From: Fibrobacter sp. UBA4375
GTDB lineage: Bacteria; Fibrobacterota; Fibrobacteria; Fibrobacterales; Fibrobacteraceae
Assembly: GCA_002391195.1 (NCBI GenBank)
Contig: DGRZ01000063.1
Location: forward strand, 1 to 26,260
Reading direction: 5' to 3'
Length of the DNA stretch: 26,260 nt
Shown here in pieces: positions 6,668 through 13,764 of the stretch. The notes beneath the pieces are model-generated. The model did no database searches and had not been told where the DNA came from. It saw only the letters and a list, made by a program, of their open reading frames with translations. Position numbers and translations under genes: made by a program. Position 1 is the stretch's first letter, and each line of letters starts with the position of its first letter.

Positions 6668-7047
6668 TCAATTTTTCACGCAGCGGACACTGACACCGGC
6701 GTCCTTGTAGTTTTCGAACAATGTCGCCGCATCGTTTTCGTAACGCAGAACCAAGGTAATTGACTCGTCATCATCGACCTCGGTGGCACTCCAGAAAAAG
6801 GCTCCCGAACTGACAAACGATTGATGCGTCTTGCCCTTTTGCGGGAGACGCACGCCGTTTTCGCTTCGTCCCAAGAATAAAGGCAGCCGTACAAGGTAAG
6901 GTATTCCATTTCTCCGCAGATGCTGTTGGCCGTTTCATAATCAAGGTTTTCGGCCATCCAGACTTGATTGCCGATTTTCACGGTCTTGTAAGCCTTGCCG
7001 TCGCGCGAGTCCTTGAGTTTCATATCGGCACAAAAGTATTTTTTCAC
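6668..7047 (-). pseudogene. Truncated, frameshifted FISUMP-domain gene
   Basis: The upstream part reads LKDSRDGKAYKTVKIGNQVW, MAENLDYETANSICGE and YGCLYSWDEAKTAC, the hallmark N-terminal half of the Fibrobacter succinogenes major paralogous domain. Near 6850 the frame changes, and the rest (GVRLPQ, then SSGAFFWSATE and SVRCVKN, stop at 6668) is the family C-terminus. The middle of the domain, normally tens of residues after the GW-RLP motif, is missing. No signal peptide precedes it; the first possible start is GTG 7047, or ATG 7023. It is a remnant from an internal deletion. FISUMP proteins are mostly secreted or surface proteins of unknown role. Confidence 0.8.
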
Positions 7048-7111
7048 GACCTAGCTCACATAATAAACGATAAAATGCACCCGTTTTCGGGCGCATGATT
7101 TCATATTTAGA

Positions 7112-7147
7112 ACAAACAAAAAGCCGATGGAGACAATCCACTGGCTT
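7112..7147 (-). terminator. Rho-independent terminator of trpBA
   Basis: On the minus strand AAGCCAGTGGA pairs with TCCATCGGCTT (one mismatch, one G-U) around TTGTC, followed by TTTTTGTTTG. It begins 21 bases after the trpA stop. Confidence 0.8.
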
Positions 7148-7168
7148 CTCTCTCAGAAAAAATAGATT

Positions 7169-7921
7169 TTAATTCCCTGCAATTTCCTTCGCCTTCGCCT
7201 CGATTTCGGCGATGGCCTTTTTACGACCTTCGGCGTCATCTGCATTCGAGAGCACGATGTTCACGAACACGGAACCTGCCACCACGGCATACACGTGCTT
7301 GGAGAGCACTCTGGACTGTTCGCCATTGCGGATGCCGAATCCGCCCAGCACCTTGGCGCCGCCCTTACCGACGGTATCGATAAAGTCCAGGGTCGCCTGG
7401 TCAATGGTCGTCTCGCTGCCGGTCGTGCCTGCACGGAGAGCCGCATAGATGTACTTGAAACCCTTGGAGGCCATCGTTTCGAGACGTTCCTTCGTCATGG
7501 AGGGAGCGGCCACCGGGATGTTTTCAAGACCGTGCTTCTTGCAAGCTTCGGTCAAGCCTTCGTCTCCGTCAAACGGCAAGTCCGGAATGATGCAAGCGGA
7601 TACGCCGGCGTCCTTGCACATCTTGACGAAGTTTTCGACGCCTGGCGTAAAAGCCAGGGAGCCGTAGGTCATGATGTAGATGGGCGTCTCGGGGTGGCGC
7701 TCGTGAATCTGCTTCACGATGGCAAGTCCCTGCTTGGTGGAGTAGCCCTTTTCCAGCGCGATGGTCGATGCCGTCTGAATCGCCGGACCGTCGGCGCTGG
7801 GGTCGCTGAAGGCCAGCTGAATTTCAAGGATGTTGGCGCCACCTTTCACAAGAGCGTCGGCGATGGCGATAGAAGTTTCTGCGTCTGGAAACCCGGCAAT
7901 GAGATGAGACATTAAGTTCAT
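7169..7921 (-). CDS. trpA: Tryptophan synthase alpha chain
   Basis: A 250-residue TIM-barrel subunit that splits indole-glycerol phosphate to indole and glyceraldehyde 3-phosphate and passes indole to TrpB. The catalytic pair is in place: Glu33 in ILEIQLAFSD and Asp44 in PSADGPAIQ (E49 and D60 in the Salmonella enzyme). The usual PFSDP is AFSDP here. YIMTYGS, ACIIPDLPFD, YIYAALRAGTTGS and VLGGFGIRNGEQ follow in family order. It is somewhat shorter than the usual 260-270 residues because the N-terminus starts directly at MNLMSHLIAGFPD. It lies 46 bases after trpB, with a palindromic repeat between, and is followed by a strong terminator. The Shine-Dalgarno is weak. Confidence 0.95.
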   Translation of the reverse strand: MNLMSHLIAGFPDAETSIAIADALVKGGANILEIQLAFSDPSADGPAIQTASTIALEKGYSTKQGLAIVKQIHERHPETPIYIMTYGSLAFTPGVENFVKMCKDAGVSACIIPDLPFDGDEGLTEACKKHGLENIPVAAPSMTKERLETMASKGFKYIYAALRAGTTGSETTIDQATLDFIDTVGKGGAKVLGGFGIRNGEQSRVLSKHVYAVVAGSVFVNIVLSNADDAEGRKKAIAEIEAKAKEIAGN

Positions 7922-7937
7922 AGTTATAATCCCGTTT

Positions 7938-7965
7938 TGTCATGCCCGCGAAGGCGGGCATCTCC
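7938..7965. repeat. Dispersed palindromic repeat at the 3' end of trpB
   Basis: TGTCATGCCCGC, GAAG, GCGGGCATCTCC: a 7-bp stem two bases beyond the trpB stop and between trpB and trpA. In the mRNA it would form a hairpin in the intercistronic gap. Confidence 0.75.
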
Positions 7966-7967
7966 TT

Positions 7968-9242
7968 TTATTTATTCATTATCTCCGCGTCGTGGATGTC
8001 TTCGTTGTTTTCGAGGCGCTTGAGTTCTGCCTTCAGGAATTCCTTCCACTTTTCGGGGCGGAACACGGGGCTTGTGATAAAGATGTCCTTGTCGCCGCGG
8101 CCACTCATGTTGATGACGAGCCCCTTGTCCTTCGGGAGTTCCTTCGCAATCTTCATGGCGGCAGCACCGGCGTGGGCACTTTCGAGGGCGAAGAGGATTC
8201 CTTCGTTGCGGGCAAAGAACTTCACCGCATCGAGAGCTTCCTTGTCGAGGATGGCGGTAAATTCCACGCGGCCCGATTCGCCGAGGGCGGCAAGCTGCGG
8301 GCCAATACCCATGTAGTCAAGGCCAGCCGAAATGGAGCGGGTCGGCATGGATTGACCGTCTTCATCAATGAGGAAACGGCTCTTGTAGCCCTGCACGATT
8401 CCTTCGCGGCTGGCGTTGCCTGTCATGCGGGCGGCGTTTTCGCCCACATTCGGTCCGATACCGCCTGCTTCGGCACCGATCAGGCGCACATTCTTGTCTT
8501 CGATAAACGGGGTAAACACGCCTATGGAATTGCTTCCGCCGCCCACGCAGGCGACGATTGCAGCAATGTCGATGTTACGTTCTGCGGCCTGTCGCTTGAC
8601 TTCTTCGCCGATGATGGACTGGAACGTGCGAACGATATCCGGGAACGGAGCCGGACCGAGGGCGGAACCCAGCACGTAGTGGGTGTTCTTGAAATTCGTG
8701 GCCCAGTCGCGCATGGCTTCGTTTACGGCATCTTTCAGGGTGCGGCTACCGCTGGTGACCGGCACCACCTTCGCACCGTACATTTCCATGGTGGCCACGT
8801 TGGGCTGCTGACGGCGGACGTCCACTTCACCCATATATACGACGCATTCAAGGCCAAGTTTTGCGCAGGCCGCTGCGGTAGCGAGCCCGTGCTGGCCGGC
8901 ACCCGTCTCCGCAATGATGCGAGTCTTGCCCATCTTTTTTGCAAGGAGGCACTGACCGATGGCGTTGTTAATCTTGTGTGCCCCCGTGTTGGCGAGGCCT
9001 TCCAGCTTGATGTAGATCTGTGCGCCACCCAGAAGTTCCGTTGCTGTCGGAGCGTAATACAGCGGCGTTTCGCGGCCAATGTAGTCCCGCTGGATAATGC
9101 GGAGCTCTTCCAGAAATTCCGGGTCGTGGATGTATTTGTTGAATGCCGCTTCCAGGTCGTCCAGCGGGCGGCGGATGATTTCGGCAACGTACTTGCCGCC
9201 GAACTTGTCAAAGAAACCGTTATTCGAGTTAATCATAGTCAT
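7968..9242 (-). CDS. trpB: Tryptophan synthase beta chain
   Basis: A 424-residue PLP enzyme that joins indole and serine to give tryptophan. It starts with FFDKFGGKYVAE and has the PLP-lysine motif LANTGAHKINN (Lys90), AETGAGQHG with the catalytic Glu112, the phosphate loop CVGGGSNSIG, and SAGLDYMGIGP and MSGRGDKD towards the C-terminus. The stretch before the lysine is KLEGLANTGAHK where KREDLNHTGAHK is usual. It has an extra acidic, helical C-terminal tail (LKRLENNEDIHDAEIMNK). It is first in the trpBA unit, about 100 bases downstream of a Trp attenuator. Start is ATG 9242 or ATG 9236; no clear Shine-Dalgarno distinguishes them. Confidence 0.96.
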   Translation of the reverse strand: MTMINSNNGFFDKFGGKYVAEIIRRPLDDLEAAFNKYIHDPEFLEELRIIQRDYIGRETPLYYAPTATELLGGAQIYIKLEGLANTGAHKINNAIGQCLLAKKMGKTRIIAETGAGQHGLATAAACAKLGLECVVYMGEVDVRRQQPNVATMEMYGAKVVPVTSGSRTLKDAVNEAMRDWATNFKNTHYVLGSALGPAPFPDIVRTFQSIIGEEVKRQAAERNIDIAAIVACVGGGSNSIGVFTPFIEDKNVRLIGAEAGGIGPNVGENAARMTGNASREGIVQGYKSRFLIDEDGQSMPTRSISAGLDYMGIGPQLAALGESGRVEFTAILDKEALDAVKFFARNEGILFALESAHAGAAAMKIAKELPKDKGLVINMSGRGDKDIFITSPVFRPEKWKEFLKAELKRLENNEDIHDAEIMNK

Positions 9243-9260
9243 TAGTTGTTTTTGTTAAAG

Positions 9261-9302
9261 TGTCATCCTGAGCGAAGGGCGAAGCCCGAAGTCGAAGGAT
9301 CT
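9261..9302. repeat. Dispersed repeat between the attenuator and trpB
   Basis: TGTCATCCTGAGCG at one end and AGTCGAAGGATCT at the other, with GGGCGAAGCCC between. It is the same family as 4083-4134. It occupies half of the spacer from the attenuator to the trpB start, so it is transcribed as part of the leader. Confidence 0.75.
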
Positions 9303-9341
9303 ATTTTAAGGTTTATTCTTATTGGTTAAAGGTTCTCGGGA

Positions 9342-9378
9342 CAAAAAATTAAAGGCCTTCGGGAGTCCGAAAGCCTTT
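9342..9378 (-). terminator. trp attenuator (terminator) upstream of trpBA
   Basis: On the minus strand AAAGGCTTTCGG pairs fully (one G-U) with CCGAAGGCCTTT around ACTC, followed by AATTTTTT. The competing helix is explicit: GAGTCCG (9407-9413), just after the leader stop, is a perfect complement of CGGACTC (9363-9369) in the terminator's 5' arm. The pause hairpin GGGCTCTA/TAGAGTCC (9408-9428) spans the leader stop codon. Stalling at the Trp codons would free 9407-9413 to form the antiterminator. Confidence 0.87.
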
Positions 9379-9412
9379 TACAAAACACTTGATGAAATCA
9401 GCAAACCGGACT

Positions 9413-9469
9413 CTATTTCGTAGAGCCCCACCACCAACGGTTGAAACGGATTACTGCATTCATCTTCAT
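9413..9469 (-). CDS. trpL: trp leader peptide before trpB (WWW)
   Basis: An 18-codon frame, MKMNAVIRFNRWWWGSTK, with three consecutive Trp codons and a stop placed inside the pause hairpin. It is followed at 35 bases by the attenuator. A second in-frame ATG (9463) is possible. There is no Shine-Dalgarno, but a TTGCCA and TAAATT promoter ends seven bases before the ATG, so translation may begin on a leaderless RNA. It senses charged tRNA-Trp by ribosome stalling, as in the enterobacterial trp operon; the arrangement is seen, the mechanism is inferred from that precedent. Confidence 0.87.
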   Translation of the reverse strand: MKMNAVIRFNRWWWGSTK

Positions 9470-9476
9470 GTGCCAA

Positions 9477-9505
9477 AATTTAGGAAGTCACGACCCCATT
9501 GGCAA
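9477..9505 (-). promoter_or_regulatory. Inner promoter immediately before the WWW leader
   Basis: Minus-strand TTGCCA (9505-9500), 17 bases, TAAATT (9482-9477), then seven bases to the leader ATG. The geometry equals that in front of the trpE leader (TTGCCG, 17, TATCTT, 7), which supports both calls. Confidence 0.5.
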
Positions 9506-9526
9506 GGGATTCCTCACAAAATAACA

Positions 9527-9560
9527 CAAAAAATAAGGCGTCGGGAACACCGAGCGCCTT
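9527..9560 (-). terminator. Upstream, second attenuator-like terminator before trpBA
   Basis: On the minus strand AAGGCG, a bulged C, and TCGG pair with CCGA and CGCCTT around TGTTC, followed by ATTTTTT. GGCGCT in its 5' arm (minus of 9553-9558) complements AGCGCC inside the preceding leader frame (9622-9627), a possible antiterminator. The text before it (TTTCATCCAGTGTTTAAAAAGG) resembles that before the WWW-unit terminator, so the two units look like a tandem duplication. Confidence 0.65.
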
Positions 9561-9588
9561 TTTAAACACTGGATGAAAATGGCAATAC

Positions 9589-9654
9589 CTAAATCCCTTC
9601 TTTGAGAACCTCGTCGATAGCGGCGCTAGCGTCAAAGTGGATTGCCAAATTCAT
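9589..9654 (-). CDS. Trp-free leader peptide of the upstream attenuator unit
   Basis: A 21-codon frame that begins MNLAIHFDAS and ends DEVLKEGI, then TAG. Its start resembles that of the WWW leader (MNAVIRFN) at both protein and DNA level, but it has no Trp codon and no run of any amino acid. ATG 9654 lies 12 bases after the -10 of a near-consensus promoter and 29 bases before a terminator. It could be a decayed or re-purposed trp leader. It may be translated, but there is no independent proof. Confidence 0.45.
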   Translation of the reverse strand: MNLAIHFDASAAIDEVLKEGI

Positions 9655-9666
9655 CTTAATGACTTC

Positions 9667-9695
9667 AATATATATACTAATTCGTTGTCTGTCAA
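9667..9695 (-). promoter_or_regulatory. Near-consensus promoter of the trpBA leader region
   Basis: Minus-strand TTGACA (9695-9690), exactly 17 bases, TATATT (9672-9667): five of six at -10 and six of six at -35. The start would be near 9660, a few bases before the Trp-free leader ATG. The whole gap 9243-9782 is otherwise leader elements, repeat and the start region of the divergent symporter gene. Confidence 0.7.
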
Positions 9696-9782
9696 TAGGT
9701 TACGAGCTTGTTCGTGTAAAAATTTGGTTAGTTTTTTGTAAAAATGGCCCAAATTAGCTATTTTTTCGAAAAAGAGGCAAAA

Positions 9783-11015
9783 ATGCCCTTAACTCAGAAG
9801 CTGAAAAAGATTCACCTGACCCAGCAGATAGTCATCGCCTTTGTGTTGGCGATCGTTGCGGGGTGCCTGCTCCAAGACCATTCAGAATTTGTAAATGCCT
9901 TCATCAAGCCTTTTGGGACAATCTTCCTGAACCTCCTGAAATTTATCGTGGCCCCGCTGGTGCTACTATCCATTGTCGTGGGGATCATCTCTACAAAGAA
10001 CCTTTCAAGTCTCGGAAAAATTGGCTTTTACACTCTTGTCTATTTCATGTTCACTACGGTGCTTGCCACGGTGCTCGGCCTCTTGATCCCGACGGCGCTG
10101 AAAGGTTGGCTGCCCTTGATTAAGATACCGGAAGCTAACGTAGCTGCACCTGTTAGCCAGAACTTTTCGCTGGTAGAACAGATTGTTGATTTTTTTCCGA
10201 ACAATCCTATCGCTCCATTCTATTCGGCCATCATGATTCAGGTAATTGTCATCGCCGTTGTTTTCGGGGTGGCTATTGTTCACGTGGGTGCTAATGCAGA
10301 ACCTGTGCGGAACCTAGTTCTGAGCTTAAACGAGGTTGTTCAGAAAATTCTGAAGTACATCATGTGCCTTGCGCCCATAGGAATTTTCTGCATGCTTACG
10401 CCGGTGGTGGTCAATAACGGCCCTTACGTGCTGGGCTCCCTTGCTGCCGTAATCGCCATGGCGTACGGGTGTTTCCTGATTCACGCGCTTGTGGTTTACT
10501 TGCCGTGTATCCGTCTTTTGGGGCGGTATTCTCCCCTGGAATTCCTCAAACGTATGCAACCCGCTTTGATCTTTGCCTTCTCTAGTGATTCGTCGGTGGC
10601 CACACTGCCGTATAGTATCAAGAGTACAGAGAAGATGGGGGGCAAGCGGGATATCGGCTCGTTTGTGCTGTCGCTAGGGGCCACCATCAACATGGATGGC
10701 GTGGCTATCTACCTGTGCGTTTCTGCGGTGTTCATGGCAGCCTGTTGCGGAATTGTTCTTACTCCCGGAATGTACCTGAGCATTGCGTTCATGGCGACGG
10801 TAGCCTCTATCGGGACGCCTGGTATTCCTGGCGGGAGCCTAGCCTTTATGACTATGCTATTTGCCTATGTGGGGATTCCCGTGGAATGCGTCGCTGTGGT
10901 GGCGGGTATTGACCGGATTATCGACATGGGCCGCACGGTTATGTCTGTGGTAGGGGATGCCTCTTGCGCGGTCATTGTGCAGAGGATGGTCTCTAGAAAA
11001 GCGAAAAACGCTTAA
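9783..11015 (+). CDS. Dicarboxylate/amino acid:cation symporter (DAACS/SDF family)
   Basis: A 410-residue inner-membrane secondary transporter with about eight membrane spans plus two re-entrant loops. Signature order is intact: HP1 serine-rich tip SSDSSVATLP, TM7 NMDG, HP2 ASIGTPGIPGGS, and TM8 DRIIDMGRTVMSVVGD. The Asp and Arg-Thr of DMGRT, which bind acidic substrates in GltPh, are present; the following Asn of that family (N401 in GltPh) is Ser here. A glutamate, aspartate or C4-dicarboxylate substrate with Na+ or H+ is likely. I chose ATG 9783 because AAAGAGG (9771-9777) precedes it; ATG 9744 has no ribosome site. It is divergent from trpBA and has no clear terminator after it. Confidence 0.9.
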   Translation: MPLTQKLKKIHLTQQIVIAFVLAIVAGCLLQDHSEFVNAFIKPFGTIFLNLLKFIVAPLVLLSIVVGIISTKNLSSLGKIGFYTLVYFMFTTVLATVLGLLIPTALKGWLPLIKIPEANVAAPVSQNFSLVEQIVDFFPNNPIAPFYSAIMIQVIVIAVVFGVAIVHVGANAEPVRNLVLSLNEVVQKILKYIMCLAPIGIFCMLTPVVVNNGPYVLGSLAAVIAMAYGCFLIHALVVYLPCIRLLGRYSPLEFLKRMQPALIFAFSSDSSVATLPYSIKSTEKMGGKRDIGSFVLSLGATINMDGVAIYLCVSAVFMAACCGIVLTPGMYLSIAFMATVASIGTPGIPGGSLAFMTMLFAYVGIPVECVAVVAGIDRIIDMGRTVMSVVGDASCAVIVQRMVSRKAKNA

Positions 11016-11099
11016 TTTCTTCGAAATTTGGCTTTTATGTGGCCACTTTTGAGAAAATGTGCCTTTTTGAAATTTTTTATTTATATTTATGAAGACATA

Positions 11100-11271
11100 G
11101 TTTAGAGTTCGCTCTTATTCGGACAGCTGGAAAACGACCAAAATTTCATCGTCTAGGGATAAGGCCGAAACCTCACGCCGCTTGGTGTGGGTCGTTTGTG
11201 CCTTTTAGACGATTGGGTTACTTGGTCGTTACCTCAGCTGTTTAGGGTGCTTGCGGTTCCACACCTTTTTT
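11100..11271 (+). ncRNA. Candidate structured RNA, long rod with nested helices
   Basis: Five nested helices are visible: ACAGCTG (11123-11129) with 11235-11241; AACGACCA (11133-11140) with 11223-11230; ATCGTCTA (11148-11155) with 11206-11213; AAGGC (11161-11165) with 11200-11204; and a GC-rich apical stem 11172-11191 with several G-U pairs. Small hairpin AGAG-TTCG-CTCT lies before (11104-11115). AGGGTG/CACCTT and a T7 run (11265-11271) end it. GGTGTGG (11184-11190) could alternatively pair with CCACACC (11259-11265). The rod shape and length recall 6S RNA, but I cannot match a family. It may instead be a cis-acting leader of the gene at 11325. The stretch 11016-11324 holds no other gene. Confidence 0.6.
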
Positions 11272-11324
11272 TGTTGTGGCGAAAGTGCTCCGGGTACGGC
11301 GGGCTCCGCAGTTTGAGGATGCCC

Positions 11325-12917
11325 ATGGGTAAAATCTTATTTGGTCTGGTTTTTATGCTGGCCGCGACAGTCTCCTTTGCGGAGGGTCTTTGCGTACAGT
11401 TTTGTGTGGATTGCTCCAGAAATCCCGAAGGGGCGTCCTGTGCCAAAATCGATCAGGTGTGCGGGAACTGTCCGGCTATTTTGGATAGTATACGGCAGGA
11501 TTCCATTTCTGCTGTAGCCAGGGCAGATTCTATCAAAAAAGCAATGGAAATTCGTGATTCTTTGCAAAAAGAAGATTCCGGCATGTTGGCTCAGTTGATA
11601 TTGAACAACTGCAAGAGTGATTCCTGTAATTACGAGGTGACGGTCAACGAGGGCCGGTTGGGTCATGTCCGTGGCAAGAAAGGTAACAACGCGGCAAAAG
11701 CGGACTCCGTGAAGAATTCCATTTCGCTTTTGCCTCCGATGAGCGAAGAATGTCTAGGTTTCTGTGAAATGTGTAATGCAGAGCAACAATCCGACACGAT
11801 ATGCTTAAAGATTGAAACCCAGTGCCGATGCAAGGCTTATATGGAACAGGACCGCAAGTTGGCGGAAAAGGCAAAATCGGACAGTATCGCCGCTGCGGAA
11901 AAAACTTTAGCGCGGGAAAATGTTTCCCAAAAGGTTGCCGACGGCATTTTTGGCTACTGCAACAAAAAACCGGAGGCTAGTCCTTGTTCCCTTTCGGTGA
12001 ACCTTGCCGGTGAAAAATTTGCTACGGTGAAAATTGTGGACTTGTCTAGCGGAAAGCAGATTGCCGTTGTCGTGGATACGGTAAAGGTTGTTGTAGAAGA
12101 ACCGAAGGCCGACACCCTTGCTGATACGGCGATGGTGACCGTGAATGAACCAAAGGCTGATACGGCTAAGGCTGATACGGCTAAAACGCTAGAAAAAGTA
12201 GAGAACCCGATTCCGCCAATGCAGAAATTTTACATAGGTGTTTCGTTAGCTATGGAAATGTTCAATGAAAAGGAAGTGGCCAACTATCGAGTAAACTCGA
12301 TAGATCGTCCTTTTATTTCTTCTGGCGATGGCTTGTCTACTGATCATATTGGTGTGAGCCTAGGCTTCTTATTGCGGTGGTATCTATACCGGTTTGGCTC
12401 GTTCCAGACGGGGTTAAACGTCCTATTCCATCACGGTGATTATACAATCGACGAAGATGACTTGTATATCTATAATATTGGCCGAGGCGATGGTGAAATT
12501 GATTACTATACGATAATGGCGGAAATCCCATTGCAATTCCGTTTTGGAATCCCGCTTGGGAAAATAACGCATGTGAGCCCATTTGTAAGTATCTCCACGC
12601 ATATTCGTAAACCGATTTATGCATGGTTGAACCACTATTATGCGGACTGGGATTGGACGGTTCAGGATTACGACTACTATAGTGGTCAATATTACAATTA
12701 CACCCAAAGTTCAGAAACATCTTACGAATACTGGGGAGAAGCGTCTTATGCCGATTGGGAATTTGTTGATTACCTGGGAATCGGCTTGGAACTCTACCGT
12801 CATGTGACGATACAGTGGCAAATTCTGGTGGCCTCGATCCGAACAAATGTGGATGAAATAGAAGCCTACCATAACGGAATTGACACGTGGCGGCTGAATC
12901 TGGATGTCGCCTGGTAA
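11325..12917 (+). CDS. Outer-membrane barrel protein with duplicated Cys-rich N-terminal module
   Basis: A 530-residue secreted protein; the signal peptide MGKILFGLVFMLAATVSFA is cut before EGLCVQF. Two related modules follow: CVQFCVDC, then CAKIDQVCGNC, and CLGFCEMC, then CLKIETQCRC, each trailed by a charged helix and a short C-x-C type strand segment (NNCKSDSCNYEV and YCNKKPEASPCSLSV). Next is an acidic linker with K-A-D-T repeats (two exact 15-base copies at 12153-12182), then from about residue 298 a beta-barrel-like domain with alternating aromatic strands ending in VAW. Start ATG 11325 follows GAGG by six bases; ATG 11319 is possible, while GTG/ATG starts further upstream fall in the structured RNA. 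It is first of four envelope genes. Function unknown. Confidence 0.75.
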   Translation: MGKILFGLVFMLAATVSFAEGLCVQFCVDCSRNPEGASCAKIDQVCGNCPAILDSIRQDSISAVARADSIKKAMEIRDSLQKEDSGMLAQLILNNCKSDSCNYEVTVNEGRLGHVRGKKGNNAAKADSVKNSISLLPPMSEECLGFCEMCNAEQQSDTICLKIETQCRCKAYMEQDRKLAEKAKSDSIAAAEKTLARENVSQKVADGIFGYCNKKPEASPCSLSVNLAGEKFATVKIVDLSSGKQIAVVVDTVKVVVEEPKADTLADTAMVTVNEPKADTAKADTAKTLEKVENPIPPMQKFYIGVSLAMEMFNEKEVANYRVNSIDRPFISSGDGLSTDHIGVSLGFLLRWYLYRFGSFQTGLNVLFHHGDYTIDEDDLYIYNIGRGDGEIDYYTIMAEIPLQFRFGIPLGKITHVSPFVSISTHIRKPIYAWLNHYYADWDWTVQDYDYYSGQYYNYTQSSETSYEYWGEASYADWEFVDYLGIGLELYRHVTIQWQILVASIRTNVDEIEAYHNGIDTWRLNLDVAW

Positions 12918-12930
12918 TGGGGAGGGAAAA

Positions 12931-13755
12931 ATGAAAGCACTTAAATACATAACTCTGTTAATGTTTGTGTTCCTCTTTGTTGCCTGCAGTGAGGAAAGTC
13001 CTTTTGAGGTTGCCGAAGAAGACTTAAACGAGGCCGAAGAGCTTGCTGAGCAGAAATATAACGAAAGCCAAAGGGCGGAGAATTCTGTGAGCGAAGAAGA
13101 AAAATGCCGCAGGGGCATAAGTACTTATAGTGATGACTACTGTTGTACATATTATGGAGAGCGGTGTAGTTATTATTCTAGCTCTAGCTATATGAGTGAC
13201 GCGGATAAGTGTTATTATGGTACGGGTGACTATAGCGCTGATTACTGCTGCACTTATTATGGTTATCAGTGCGCCTATGTTTACAGCAGTTCGTCATCCA
13301 GGTACAGTAGTTCTTCTTACTATTCTAGCAGTTCTAGTGCTGTATATTACTTGACTGCATCTAAGACGATGAAAATTACATTGACCTCCTACAAGCAGGT
13401 TTCTAGTGATTGGGATGGTTTTGATAATGCCGGAGATCCCGCGGTGTCTTTTACTATCTACACCTATAGCGATGGTGTTGCTGGCCAGACTATAAATACG
13501 CAGGTTTTCATAGACAAGAGTGATACAAGGTCATGGAGTGGTGCTGTTTCAAAGACGTATACGATTAATAAGGGGACAGATCAAATCAAAGTTTGTCCTA
13601 AAGTTATTGATGAGGATGTGTCAAGTAATGATAATTACTCCTCTGGAAAGTGTGTGACTGCCTCGAATATAGGTTATTTGACTTCTTCCGATGTAAATGC
13701 GCAAACAGATTATAACAGCAACTACAACCTTGAATGGGAATGGTACTTGTATTAA
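12931..13755 (+). CDS. Lipoprotein with two Cys-rich repeats and Ser/Tyr linkers
   Basis: A 274-residue lipoprotein; the lipobox LFVAC places the lipidated Cys at 19. An acidic helical stretch (25-57) leads to two near-copies of a small Cys motif, YSDDYCCTYYGERCSYY and YSADYCCTYYGYQCAYV, separated and followed by SSSS-rich linkers typical of Fibrobacter surface proteins. The last 130 residues (YYLTASKTMKITLTSYKQ onward) look like a beta-sandwich, with two Cys (KVCPKV, GKCVTA). GGGAGG precedes ATG 12931, 13 bases after the previous stop. Likely anchored in the outer membrane. Function unknown. Confidence 0.8.
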   Translation: MKALKYITLLMFVFLFVACSEESPFEVAEEDLNEAEELAEQKYNESQRAENSVSEEEKCRRGISTYSDDYCCTYYGERCSYYSSSSYMSDADKCYYGTGDYSADYCCTYYGYQCAYVYSSSSSRYSSSSYYSSSSSAVYYLTASKTMKITLTSYKQVSSDWDGFDNAGDPAVSFTIYTYSDGVAGQTINTQVFIDKSDTRSWSGAVSKTYTINKGTDQIKVCPKVIDEDVSSNDNYSSGKCVTASNIGYLTSSDVNAQTDYNSNYNLEWEWYLY

Positions 13756-13764
13756 GGAGCGTTG

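Noticed and set aside
7992..9245. A 417-codon plus-strand open frame opposite trpB
   Set aside because: Antisense shadow; TrpB motifs on the minus strand are complete.
9744..9782. Earlier start of the symporter
   Set aside because: No ribosome site at 9744, whereas AAAGAGG precedes 9783; the extra residues are not typical of the family.
11187..11324. N-terminal extension of the barrel protein from 11187
   Set aside because: It lies within the structured RNA, and the signal peptide with ribosome site starts at 11325.
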